Shown here in pieces: positions 54,272 through 62,892 of a DNA stretch of 64,000 nt (positions are counted from its first letter, which is position 1; the number at the start of each line of letters is the position of its first letter). A program made the translations under genes and the position numbers. The notes beneath the pieces were generated by a model. That model searched no databases. It saw only the letters and a list, made by a program, of their open reading frames with translations, and was not told the origin of the DNA. Where the stretch lies: assembly GCF_012933505.1 (NCBI RefSeq), contig NZ_JABBNB010000004.1, positions 1-64,000 of the forward strand. Reading direction: 5' to 3'. Origin of the DNA: Gordonia asplenii (GTDB lineage: Bacteria > Actinomycetota > Actinomycetes > Mycobacteriales > Mycobacteriaceae).

Positions 54272-54771
54272 GTGACACCGACGCGACCACCGCGAATCGG
54301 GTGGTGCAGCGCGGCCTGTGGTTCGAGGAGTTCGTCGACGGCACCGTCTACGAACACCGGCCCGGACGCACCGTCACCGAGGCCGACAACGTCCTGTTCA
54401 CCACGCTGACGATGAACACCCAGGCACTGCATCTCGACGCCGCATGGTCGGCTCAGCAACCCGGGTTCGGCGGACAGCGGCTGATCAATTCGATGTTCAC
54501 GTTCTCCACCATCGTGGGGCTCTCGGTCTCCCAACTGACCCAGGGCACGCTGGTGGCGAACCTCGGATTTTCTGAAGTCGCCTTTCCCGCACCGCTTTTC
54601 GCCGGCGACACGCTCTACGCCGAGACCGAGTGCGTGAGCAAGCGCGAGTCCAAGTCGCGGCCGGGGGAGGGCGTGGTGAACCTCGTCCACATCGGCCGCA
54701 ACCAGGACGGTGTGGTGGTAGCCCGAGCGGCGCGCGCGACGCTGGTACGCAAGCGCCCGGAAGGAGTCTGA
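54268..54771 (+). CDS. MaoC-type hot-dog-fold hydratase
   Basis: A 167-residue (R)-specific enoyl-CoA hydratase-like protein. The hot-dog domain shows the family pattern GRTVTEADNVLFTTLTMNTQ (catalytic Asp in TEAD and a Thr/His-type neighbourhood), FGGQRLINSMFTFSTIVGLS and ETECVSKRESKSRPGEGVV. The start overlaps the fadE stop by 4 bases, so translation is coupled. The orthologue by position, Rv2499c of M. tuberculosis, is linked to hydration of the methylglutaconyl-CoA/itaconyl-CoA type of intermediate; here the likely step is 3-methylglutaconyl-CoA to 3-hydroxy-3-methylglutaryl-CoA. Confidence 0.85.
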   Translation: MSDTDATTANRVVQRGLWFEEFVDGTVYEHRPGRTVTEADNVLFTTLTMNTQALHLDAAWSAQQPGFGGQRLINSMFTFSTIVGLSVSQLTQGTLVANLGFSEVAFPAPLFAGDTLYAETECVSKRESKSRPGEGVVNLVHIGRNQDGVVVARAARATLVRKRPEGV

Positions 54772-54774
54772 GCC

Positions 54775-55623
54775 GTGACACTCGCCCGAACACCGACCGG
54801 CGTGAATGCGTGGCTGCCGCCCGGCCCGGCACTGCTGTTCTGCCCGGCCGACCGCCCCGAACGCTACGCCAAGGCGCTCGAACGCGCCGACGCCGTCATC
54901 CTCGACCTCGAGGATGCGGTGGCCCCGGAGAACCGCCAGGCCGCGCGCGAGGCGTTGGTGGCCAATCCACTCGACCCCGATCGGGTCATCGTTCGGGTCA
55001 ACCCGCCGTCGACCGGTGACCATCGCCGCGACTTGGCGGCGATCGCCGAAACCGCCTACCGAGTCATCATGGTCGCCAAAGCGGAGTCGGCCGATGCGGT
55101 GCTGGCGACGGGTCTGCAATCGATCGCACTCATCGAGACGCCGCGTGGCGCGGTACACGCCAATGAGATCGCCGAAGCCGCCAACTGCATCGGATTGATG
55201 TGGGGCGCAGAGGATCTCGTCGCCGGACTCGGCGGCAAGTCGAGCCGCTACGGCGACGGTGAGGAGCGCCCCGGCACCTACCGCGACGTTCCGCGCCACG
55301 TGCGATCGACGGTGCGGCTGGCCGCGGCGGCATTCGGTCGATTCGCCGTCGACGCGGTGCACCTGGAGATCGGCGACATCGACGGGCTGGCCGCCGAGGT
55401 CCGTGACGCGGTGGCACTCGGGTACACCGCGACGGCCTGCATCCACCCCTCACAGGTGGCGACCATCCGCGCGGGCTACCGACCCGACGATGCCGAGATC
55501 GCTTGGGCGCGTGAGATTCTCGCCGCCGCCGTGGAGAATCCCGGTGTGTTCAGCCTGAACGGGCAGATGGTCGACGGACCGGTGCTCCGGCAGGCGGAGA
55601 GCGTATTGAGCCGGGTTCCCTAG
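54775..55623 (+). CDS. CitE-type CoA ester lyase (HpcH/HpaI family)
   Basis: A 282-residue TIM-barrel lyase starting at GTG 54775, 3 bases after the previous stop. Motifs: FCPADRPERYAKAL, ILDLEDAVAPENRQAAR with acidic metal ligands, RVNPPSTGDHRRDL, KAESADAV, ALIETPRGAVHANEIA and GLMWGAEDLVAGLGG. Although called CitE, such stand-alone proteins do not belong to citrate lyase. The M. tuberculosis counterpart Rv2498c has been reported to cleave (R)-3-hydroxy-3-methylglutaryl-CoA and (R)-citramalyl-CoA, which fits the operon: it would yield acetoacetate and acetyl-CoA from leucine. Confidence 0.87.
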   Translation: MTLARTPTGVNAWLPPGPALLFCPADRPERYAKALERADAVILDLEDAVAPENRQAAREALVANPLDPDRVIVRVNPPSTGDHRRDLAAIAETAYRVIMVAKAESADAVLATGLQSIALIETPRGAVHANEIAEAANCIGLMWGAEDLVAGLGGKSSRYGDGEERPGTYRDVPRHVRSTVRLAAAAFGRFAVDAVHLEIGDIDGLAAEVRDAVALGYTATACIHPSQVATIRAGYRPDDAEIAWAREILAAAVENPGVFSLNGQMVDGPVLRQAESVLSRVP

Positions 55624-55682
55624 ACGAGCAGACCAGACCGGCAGATCACCAACCACCCGCCAACCCATCACGAGGACGTCTG

Positions 55683-57314
55683 ATGACCGAGAATCCCGAA
55701 ATGTCCTACGCACAAGGAGAATCCGAGCCGCCGCTGCTCGACGACACGATCTACGACAACTTCCTCGCGACCGTCGGGAAGTTCGGCGACAACCTCGCGC
55801 TGGCCGAGGCCGCATCCGGGCGCACCTGGACCTATCGCGAGCTCGCCCGCGACGTCGAGGCGCTGGCGGCAGGTCTGCTGCGCGGCGGCGTCGGGCGTGG
55901 TGACCGGGTCGGAGTGTGGTCGCCGAACCGCTCCGAATGGGTGATGGTGCAATACGCCACCGCCGCGATCGGCGCGGTGCTGGTGAATCTCAATCCGTCG
56001 TATCGCCAGACCGAAGTCGATTTCGCCCTGCAGCAGTCCGGAATCACCGTGGTCCTGGCGGCCCCGGCGTTCAAGGACTCCGACTACCCCGCGATGCTGG
56101 CCGCCGCGCAGCAAACGGTTGACAACCTGTCCCGCGTCGTCATCTTCGCATCGCCGGAATGGGAAGCACTGCTTGCCGATCCGGCGCCGGAGGAAGTAGC
56201 GGCGGTGGCCGCCGCGGCCGCCGGCCTCGATGCGAACGACCCGATCAACATCCAATACACCTCGGGCACCACCGGTGCGCCCAAGGGCGCGACGCTGACC
56301 CACCGCAACATCCTCAACAACGGATACCTCGTCGGCGAGCTGTTGAACTACACCGACGCCGACCGCATCTGCCTGCCGGTGCCGTTCTATCACTGTTTCG
56401 GCATGGTGATGGGCAATCTGGCGGCCACCAGCCACGGCGCGGCCATGATCATTCCAGCCCCGGCCTTCGACCCGGCCGCGACGCTCGCCGCGGTCGCCGA
56501 ATACGCGGTGACCAGTCTCTACGGCGTGCCGACCATGTTCATCGCCGAGCTGGCGCTGCCGAACTTCGACGACTACGACCTGAGCACCTTGCGCACCGGC
56601 ATCATGGCCGGATCGCCGTGCCCCGAGCAGGTCATGCGCGAGGTGGTCGAGCGGATGCACATGACCGAGGTGTCGATCTGCTACGGCATGACCGAGACCT
56701 CCCCGGTGTCGACGCAGACCCGCGTCGACGACGAACTGCAACTGCGCGTCGGGACGGTCGGCCGCGTCGGGCCGCACCTGGAGATCAAGGTCGTCGACCC
56801 GGTCACCGGCGACACCGTCGAGCGCGGTGCGGCCGGTGAGTTCTGCACCCGCGGATACAGTGTGATGCAGGGGTATTGGAACGAACCGCGCAAGACCGCG
56901 GACGTGCTCGACGAGCAGGGGTGGATGCACACCGGCGACATCGCGGTGATGGCCGACAACGGGTACGTGCAGATCACCGGCCGGATCAAAGACATGGTGA
57001 TTCGGGGCGGCGAGAACATCTACCCGCGCGAGGTCGAAGAGTTCCTCTACACCCACCCCGACATCCTCGACGCACAGGTGATCGGTGTGCCCGACGCAAA
57101 ATACGGCGAGGAGTTGATGGCCTGGGTGCGGCTGCGCGACGGCGTCGACGATTTCACCGCGGCAGATCTCGCCGAGTTCGCGGCGGGCCAGATCGCGCGC
57201 CATAAGATTCCGAAATATGTCCATGTGGTTGACGAGTTTCCGATGACGGTCACGGGTAAAGTACGCAAGGTGGAAATGCGATCGGAGGCAATAAACCTGC
57301 TGGGCCTGCGCTGA
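55683..57314 (+). CDS. Acyl-CoA ligase, FadD35-like (AMP-binding)
   Basis: A 543-residue AMP-forming acyl-CoA ligase. The P-loop-like motif YTSGTTGAPKGATLTH is at about residue 191, with GMTETSPVS further on, TGDIAVM, RIKDMVIRGGENIYPREVEE and the C-terminal TVTGKVRK containing the catalytic Lys. It corresponds by position and similarity to fadD35 (Rv2505c), next to the same gene group in M. tuberculosis. It activates a carboxylic acid that feeds or leaves the pathway; the exact acid (medium or branched chain) cannot be read from sequence. A 59-bp gap precedes it, and its stop overlaps the next start by one base (TGATG). Confidence 0.88.
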   Translation: MTENPEMSYAQGESEPPLLDDTIYDNFLATVGKFGDNLALAEAASGRTWTYRELARDVEALAAGLLRGGVGRGDRVGVWSPNRSEWVMVQYATAAIGAVLVNLNPSYRQTEVDFALQQSGITVVLAAPAFKDSDYPAMLAAAQQTVDNLSRVVIFASPEWEALLADPAPEEVAAVAAAAAGLDANDPINIQYTSGTTGAPKGATLTHRNILNNGYLVGELLNYTDADRICLPVPFYHCFGMVMGNLAATSHGAAMIIPAPAFDPAATLAAVAEYAVTSLYGVPTMFIAELALPNFDDYDLSTLRTGIMAGSPCPEQVMREVVERMHMTEVSICYGMTETSPVSTQTRVDDELQLRVGTVGRVGPHLEIKVVDPVTGDTVERGAAGEFCTRGYSVMQGYWNEPRKTADVLDEQGWMHTGDIAVMADNGYVQITGRIKDMVIRGGENIYPREVEEFLYTHPDILDAQVIGVPDAKYGEELMAWVRLRDGVDDFTAADLAEFAAGQIARHKIPKYVHVVDEFPMTVTGKVRKVEMRSEAINLLGLR

Positions 57315-59260
57315 TGGCGCAGATCGACGAGTTCGCCGCGCTTGCGGCAGCGCGCGCCGGCCGGGAGTTGTCCGGCTACGACGATCTGTGGCAGTGGTCG
57401 GTGTCCGACGTGGCCGGGTTCTGGCGGGCCGTGTGGGACTTCTACCGGCTCGACGACCGGGCCGCCGCACCGCTGGGTCCGGCGCGCAGCGATGTCCTCG
57501 CCGACGCCACCATGCCTGGCGCGCAATGGTTTCCACAGATCCGGTTGAACTACGTCGATCAGATCCTCACGCATGCCGAGCTGCCCGGCGCGGCGATCGT
57601 CGGCCTCGACGAAGCGGGGGAGCGCACCGAGATCGCCTGGGCGGAGTTGCCCGGCCTGGTCGCCGCGATGGCCGCGGCGCTGCGGGCGATGGGGGTCGGC
57701 GCCGCGGACGTGGTCGCGGCATATCTGCCCGACGTCCCCGAAGCGGTGATCTGCTTTCTCGCCGCGGCGTCGATCGGGGCGATCTTCTCCGGATGCGGCG
57801 CCGACTACGCGCCCGACGGTGCGGCCGGGCGGATGGCCCAGCTCGCCCCCAAAGTCCTCGTCACCGCCGACGGCTACCGATACAACGGCAAGCCGATCGA
57901 CAAGGTCGCCGACAACTCAGCCCTCGCCGAGCTGCTGGACACGGTGACCACGGTGATCAACGTCGGTGCGGCACATGATGATTGGCGAGTTCCAGCACTT
58001 TCGTACCAGTCGTTGCTCGAGGCGAATGCCGGTGCGGAACTCGCTGTCGAGAAGGTCGCCTTCGATCATCCGCTGTGGGTGCTGTTCAGTTCTGGCACCA
58101 CCGGCAAACCCAAGGGCATCGTGCACGGCCACGGCGGCGTCGTCGTCGAACATCTGAAATCGGCTGGGCTGCACAGTGATCTGGCACCGGGGGACGTGTT
58201 CTTCTGGCAGACCGCACTGAGCTGGATGATGTGGAACTTCCAAGTCGCCGGGTTGCTGTGCGGCGCGCGGATCATCACATACAGCGGCTCACCGCTGTAT
58301 CCCGACGCCGACCGCATGTGGTCGCTCGTCGCCGACGAACACGTCACCTACTTCGGTACCAGCCCCGGGCAGTTGCAGGCATCGCGCAAAGCGGGTCTGC
58401 ACCCCGGCGTCGAGCATGACCTCTCCGCGCTGCGGTGTCTGGGCAGTACCGGATCGACGTTGGCCGCAGACCTCTTCGAGTGGGTCGATGAACGCGTCCG
58501 GCCCGGTCTTCCGGTGTCGTCGATCAGCGGCGGTACCGATGTGGTGAGTGCGTTCGCCGGTGGGTCCACCGGTGTACCGGTCGTCGCCGGCGAGTTGTCG
58601 GTGCGGTATCTCGGTGTGGCACTTGACAGTTGGGCTCCCGATACCAGCAGCCTGCGCGGCGGGGTGGGAGAGATGGTGATCACGGCGCCGATGCCGTCGA
58701 TGCCCGTGTTCTTCTGGAACGACCCCGACGGCGAGCGGTACCGCAACGCCTATTTCGCCCACGAGTGGGACAGTCCACCGCCGAATCCGGTCTGGCGCCA
58801 CGGTGACTGGGTCACCGTCACCGACCACGGGTCGCTGATCATCCACGGCCGCAGCGATGCGACGCTCAACCGACACGGAATTCGGATGGGATCGGCCGAC
58901 ATCTACGAGGTTGTCGAGGGAATCGAGCAGATCGCCGAGGCATTCGTGCTCGGTGTCGACGGCCCGGACAGCAAGTACTGGATGCCGCTGTTCGTCACCT
59001 TGGTTCCCGGTGCCGAACTCGACGACGCGCTGCGGTCGACGATCGCGTCGGCGGTCGCGAGCAAACTGTCTCGGCGGCACGTGCCCGACGAGGTGATCGA
59101 GGCCCCCGGAATTCCGCACACCAAGACCGGCAAGAAACTCGAAGTGCCGGTTACCGCGGTTCTCGCCGGACGCGACGCGGTGAACATCGACCCGCGTGCC
59201 GTCGACGACTACTCGCTGATCGACTGGTACACGCAGGTCGGCGCTGCTCACCGGTGGTAG
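57314..59260 (+). CDS. aacS: Acetoacetyl-CoA synthetase
   Basis: A 648-residue AMP-forming ligase that activates acetoacetate. The N-terminus has the characteristic stretch around WFPQIRLNYVDQIL (MPGAQWFPQIRLNY), the P-loop LFSSGTTGKPKGIVHGHGG (about residue 257), SWMMWNFQVAGLLCG, YLGVALDSWAPDTSS and the C-terminal PHTKTGKKLEVPV with the catalytic Lys; these set it apart from acetyl-CoA synthetase. It is translationally coupled to the fadD-like gene. In this operon it would turn acetoacetate, the end product of leucine, into acetoacetyl-CoA; M. tuberculosis uses the ScoA/ScoB CoA-transferase in the same cluster instead. Confidence 0.93.
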   Translation: MAQIDEFAALAAARAGRELSGYDDLWQWSVSDVAGFWRAVWDFYRLDDRAAAPLGPARSDVLADATMPGAQWFPQIRLNYVDQILTHAELPGAAIVGLDEAGERTEIAWAELPGLVAAMAAALRAMGVGAADVVAAYLPDVPEAVICFLAAASIGAIFSGCGADYAPDGAAGRMAQLAPKVLVTADGYRYNGKPIDKVADNSALAELLDTVTTVINVGAAHDDWRVPALSYQSLLEANAGAELAVEKVAFDHPLWVLFSSGTTGKPKGIVHGHGGVVVEHLKSAGLHSDLAPGDVFFWQTALSWMMWNFQVAGLLCGARIITYSGSPLYPDADRMWSLVADEHVTYFGTSPGQLQASRKAGLHPGVEHDLSALRCLGSTGSTLAADLFEWVDERVRPGLPVSSISGGTDVVSAFAGGSTGVPVVAGELSVRYLGVALDSWAPDTSSLRGGVGEMVITAPMPSMPVFFWNDPDGERYRNAYFAHEWDSPPPNPVWRHGDWVTVTDHGSLIIHGRSDATLNRHGIRMGSADIYEVVEGIEQIAEAFVLGVDGPDSKYWMPLFVTLVPGAELDDALRSTIASAVASKLSRRHVPDEVIEAPGIPHTKTGKKLEVPVTAVLAGRDAVNIDPRAVDDYSLIDWYTQVGAAHRW

Positions 59261-59386
59261 TCGCCCGGTCATTCGATCGCACGACGGCGTCGATTCGGCG
59301 AAGGCAACCGAAGATGTATTAGCGTGGTCAACGATGTCCCGACAGTAGGTCGGCAAGCAACTGTCTACAGGAAGATGTCTTCAATC

Positions 59387-60478
59387 ATGAGTTACCAGCA
59401 GGGTGGGGCGGGCTACGGCCAGCAGCAGTACGGGCAGCAAGGCTACGGCCAGCAGCCCCAGCAGGGCTACGGTCAGCCTCAGCAGGGCTATGGTCAGCAG
59501 GGATACGGACAGCAGCAGGGACAGCCGAGTTACGGCCAGGGCTACGGCCAGCAGCCGCAGCAGGGATACGGACAGCAGGGCTACGGTCAGCAGCAGTACG
59601 GACAGCAGGGCTATGGGCCGGGCTACAACCCGCCGAAGCCGCCGAGCCAGGGGCTTCCGGCCAACATCGGTCAGATCCTCGCCATCACGATCGCCGGCGT
59701 CAGCGCACTGACCCTGCTGCTCGGACTCTTCCACTACGGATTCTTCATCTTCTGGGGTGTAGCCCTGGTAGTTCTCGCGGGCGTCACCCTGATCAGCGAC
59801 AAGGTCGACACCAAGGTCATCGCGACGCTTGTGGCAGCGGTCAGCATCGCGGCGTTCGTCGAGAAGATCTACAGCATCATCTACGCCGCGGTGAAGTCGT
59901 CGGACACCTACGGATATGGAATTCCCGGACTGGGAATCACATTCTGGGACTACATCTATCTCTTCCTGACGCTGGTCCTCGCGGGTGCCTCCATCCTCTG
60001 GTTGCTCGTCGTGCTGGAAAAGGTCAAGGTCGCTCCCGCAGCGGGCTCCGACGCCGCGTCGGCCGGGCCGGCGACCCCGGGTACCGTCGCCACCCCGGCA
60101 CAGCAGCCGCAGCCGGCCGAGCAGAACTCCGGTCAGCAGGCGCAAAGCTACGGCCAGCCGCAGGGCTACGGGCAGTCGCAGTCGCCGTCGCCGTCGCAGA
60201 CCTACGGCCAGTCGCAGTCGCCGTCGTACGGGCAGTCGTCGGGCTATGGACAGTCGGCAAGCCCGTCCGGTGATCAGCAGCAGTCGTACGCGCCGACGTC
60301 GTTCGCCCAGTCCAGCTCGTCGTCGCAGCCACAGCCGACTACCGCTTTCGGCGCCTCGGACGCGTTGTCGAGCAGTTCGTCGACGTCCTCGTCGTCGGCC
60401 ACCGCGGCCGACCGCTCGGCGTCGGACTCCGATTCGGACAACTCGGGTTCGGCGACGACGGTGTTCAAGAAGGACTGA
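59387..60478 (+). CDS. GYGQQ-repeat membrane protein, DUF5336/Rv0954-like
   Basis: A 363-residue protein. Residues about 6-85 are a low-complexity run of GYGQQ/YGQ-type repeats. Four membrane helices occupy about residues 95-220 ([36 protein letters not shown], and two more), and the rest is again Gln/Ser/Pro-rich with YGQS repeats and an acidic tail. This matches the 34-kDa antigen family (Rv0954), in both layout and genome position, ahead of Rv0955-like and purN. The exact function is unknown; a role in envelope growth is suspected for the family. The ATG at 59387 is used; one at 59375 would place the ribosome site too close. Confidence 0.85.
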   Translation: MSYQQGGAGYGQQQYGQQGYGQQPQQGYGQPQQGYGQQGYGQQQGQPSYGQGYGQQPQQGYGQQGYGQQQYGQQGYGPGYNPPKPPSQGLPANIGQILAITIAGVSALTLLLGLFHYGFFIFWGVALVVLAGVTLISDKVDTKVIATLVAAVSIAAFVEKIYSIIYAAVKSSDTYGYGIPGLGITFWDYIYLFLTLVLAGASILWLLVVLEKVKVAPAAGSDAASAGPATPGTVATPAQQPQPAEQNSGQQAQSYGQPQGYGQSQSPSPSQTYGQSQSPSYGQSSGYGQSASPSGDQQQSYAPTSFAQSSSSSQPQPTTAFGASDALSSSSSTSSSSATAADRSASDSDSDNSGSATTVFKKD

Positions 60479-60497
60479 CTTCTCGCGCTAGATCCCG

Positions 60498-60537
60498 ACA
60501 CGGGCCGCACCTGATCTCCGTCGGGTGCGGCCCGTGT
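60498..60537. terminator. Terminator hairpin after the GYGQQ-repeat gene
   Basis: A 14-bp perfect inverted repeat (ACACGGGCCGCACC at 60498-60511, its complement at 60524-60537) with a 12-base loop, beginning 19 bases after the stop. The following sequence is TGTCG, with no long T-run, as is common in actinomycetes. Confidence 0.8.
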
Positions 60538-60642
60538 TGTCGCAGTTGCCGTCAGTCGGCATCGACTGCGTGGGTCACAAACTGGTTCCGCGCGGCGCGC
60601 CCCCTTCGCCGGCGCCGGGCAGACGTGCCACCCTCGATGGTG

Positions 60643-62232
60643 ATGGCCTCGAAATCTTCCGAATCCGAATCCGAAAGCCTGGCTACGCGGCTGCGTCAGC
60701 ACCGGCAGAATCGTCGTGCGCAGGCGATGGGCTCCGAGAGTTCCGCGCGGGAACTCGTCATGGTCGCCTTCGGGCTGCCGATCATCGTCATGGTGGCGTT
60801 GACCTTGATCGTCGCGGTGACGATTCTCGCCGCCGGCGGTGGGTTCGGCGGCATCGGTGCTGCGGTCGGGTCGGCGTGGCTGGTGGTCCACCAGGTGCCG
60901 TTGACGATTGCCGGGGTCACGCTGGGAGCGCTGCCCGCGTTGCCGACGATCGTCCTCGTCGTGTTGGCGGCCAAGTCGATCGCTCCTGCGATCGGTGAGC
61001 GTCGCTCGATATACGAACTCGGCGCGCTGTTCGCCGCGGCGATCGGCGGGCCGCTGTTGATCACGGCGCTGGCGATGGCCGTGGTGATGGACGGCGAATC
61101 GGTGTTGCCGGTGCAGAGTCCAACGCCGCTGGCCGCATTCGGTGCGACCGCGCTGGTCCACGGGCTGGCGACGGTGATCGCGGTGGCGGGCGCGCGATGG
61201 CGGGACTGGGCCGCCGCGCGTGGACTCGGCGCGCGACGCACCGACGACATAGCGCGTGGCGCACGACTCGGCGCCACGGCGGTGCTGGGTCTGCTCGGGG
61301 CGGTATCGGCGGTGATCGTCGTGATGCTCCTCGTGCGATTCTCGGCGGTCGCCAACCTCATCGGCGAAGCCCACAGCGCCGACGGCTACCTCGGGCTGGT
61401 CATCCTGTCGGTCTTCTACCTCCCGAATCTCGCCGTCGCGGGAGCGTCGGCGCTCGTCGGCGCCGACGTCACCGTCGGCATGGCGTCGTTGAATCTGCTC
61501 CACGCCCACGGCGGAGCGATTCCCCCACTGCCGCTGCTCGCGGTACTGCCCGACGGCGAACTGGGCGGCGCCGGTGCGGTCGGATTCGTCGTCACCGCGG
61601 TGGTCGCCGGGTACGTCGGAATGAAATGTCGGGACACCGACCTGCGGCGCAATCTGCGTCTCGTCGCCATCGCCGGGGTGAGCGCGGCGTCGATCATGGT
61701 TCTCGCCGTGTGGATCTCCAGCGGCAGTCTCGGCGAGCTCGGTTCGTTCGGTGCCCCCATCCCGGTGGCGGGAATGCTCACCTTCGCCGTGATCACCATC
61801 CCCGGAGTGCTGATCGCCCTGGTCAACACACTGCTGCCGGCGTCGAAGGCGGCCCGGGCGTCGGCGCTGAGCGACGCGGGCGTCGATGACGAGGAGTACG
61901 GCGAGGAGGAGTACGACGAGGAGGCGTACGGCGAGGACGAACCGACCGACGCGTACGAATACGACGACGCCGCTGAGTACGACGTCGCCGCTGAACCAGG
62001 CGACGCCGAATACAACGAGTACTACGTCGACGACTTCGACCCGGACGACTTCGACCCAGATGGCTACCGCCCCGGATACGACGACGCCGAGGTGACGGCG
62101 CGGATCGTCGACGACGACGGGACGGCGAACAGTCGACGTCGGGTGGGCGGTCGTGGGATGACCCGCGAGGACTACGAGGATGCCGAGTACCTCGACGAGG
62201 ACGAAACCGAGGTCACGGGAAGATGGTCTTAG
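60643..62232 (+). CDS. Large integral membrane protein, DUF6350/Rv0955-like
   Basis: A 529-residue protein with about nine to ten membrane helices between residues 40 and 400 (VMVAFGLPIIVMVALTLIVA, MLLVRFSAVANLIG, ILSVFYLPNLAVAGASALVG), then a very acidic C-terminal tail of about 125 residues rich in Asp, Glu and Tyr (EEYGEEEYDEEAYGEDE). It is the orthologue of Rv0955 by layout and place between the Rv0954-like gene and purN. The ATG at 60643 is preferred over ATG 60637, GTG 60640 and ATG 60625; ribosome sites are weak for all. Transport or envelope function is possible but unproven. Confidence 0.85.
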   Translation: MASKSSESESESLATRLRQHRQNRRAQAMGSESSARELVMVAFGLPIIVMVALTLIVAVTILAAGGGFGGIGAAVGSAWLVVHQVPLTIAGVTLGALPALPTIVLVVLAAKSIAPAIGERRSIYELGALFAAAIGGPLLITALAMAVVMDGESVLPVQSPTPLAAFGATALVHGLATVIAVAGARWRDWAAARGLGARRTDDIARGARLGATAVLGLLGAVSAVIVVMLLVRFSAVANLIGEAHSADGYLGLVILSVFYLPNLAVAGASALVGADVTVGMASLNLLHAHGGAIPPLPLLAVLPDGELGGAGAVGFVVTAVVAGYVGMKCRDTDLRRNLRLVAIAGVSAASIMVLAVWISSGSLGELGSFGAPIPVAGMLTFAVITIPGVLIALVNTLLPASKAARASALSDAGVDDEEYGEEEYDEEAYGEDEPTDAYEYDDAAEYDVAAEPGDAEYNEYYVDDFDPDDFDPDGYRPGYDDAEVTARIVDDDGTANSRRRVGGRGMTREDYEDAEYLDEDETEVTGRWS

Positions 62233-62253
62233 CCCAGGTTCTAAGCTGAACGG

Positions 62254-62892
62254 GTGACCGAAGCGCTTACCCCAGATCTGCCCACGGGTCCGCGCACACC
62301 CATCGTCGTGATGGCTTCGGGTACCGGATCACTGATGTCGGCGCTGCTCGACGTCGCGGCGGGCGACGATTCACCGTTCGACGTAGTGGCCGTCGTCGTC
62401 GACCGCGATTGTCGTGCAGCAGAACTCGCCGCAGCGCGGGGAGTCGACGTGGTGACCCTGCGGCTGCGCGACTTCGCCGACCGTGCGGCCTGGGATCAGG
62501 CGCTCACCGAGCGCGTCGCCGACTACGGCCCCGGCTACATCGTCACCGCGGGATTCATGAAAATCCTTGGTGAGCAATTCCTTTCGCGTTTCACCGCGCG
62601 AATCATCAACTCCCACCCCGCATTGCTGCCGGCGTTCCCCGGCGCCCACGGGGTGGCCGACGCGCTGGCGTACGGCGCAAAGGTGACCGGAACCACGGTG
62701 CACCTCGTCGACGCCGGGGTCGACACCGGCCCCATCCTGGCGCAGGCCCCGGTGGTCATCAGCCCCGACGACACCGAGACGACCCTCCATGAACGCATCA
62801 AAGCCGTTGAGCGCGTTCTGCTCACCGACGTGGTGGCGGCGGTCGCCGCGCGCGGCGTCGTCACCGACGGACGAAAGGCCTACATTCCGTGA
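62254..62892 (+). CDS. purN: Phosphoribosylglycinamide formyltransferase
   Basis: Transfers a formyl group from 10-formyltetrahydrofolate to GAR in purine synthesis. 212 residues, starting at GTG 62254. The formyltransferase fold is complete: [18 protein letters not shown] at the start, the catalytic Asn and His in [14 protein letters not shown], and the catalytic Asp in [14 protein letters not shown]. Its stop overlaps the start of purH (GTGA), so the two are coupled and form an operon, as in Rv0956-Rv0957. Confidence 0.96.
   Translation: MTEALTPDLPTGPRTPIVVMASGTGSLMSALLDVAAGDDSPFDVVAVVVDRDCRAAELAAARGVDVVTLRLRDFADRAAWDQALTERVADYGPGYIVTAGFMKILGEQFLSRFTARIINSHPALLPAFPGAHGVADALAYGAKVTGTTVHLVDAGVDTGPILAQAPVVISPDDTETTLHERIKAVERVLLTDVVAAVAARGVVTDGRKAYIP

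Noticed and set aside
55668..57536. Open frame of about 620 codons on the minus strand
   Set aside because: It lies opposite a well-supported acyl-CoA ligase gene and only reflects high GC at third positions. Its translation is Arg/His/Gly/Val-rich with no motif.
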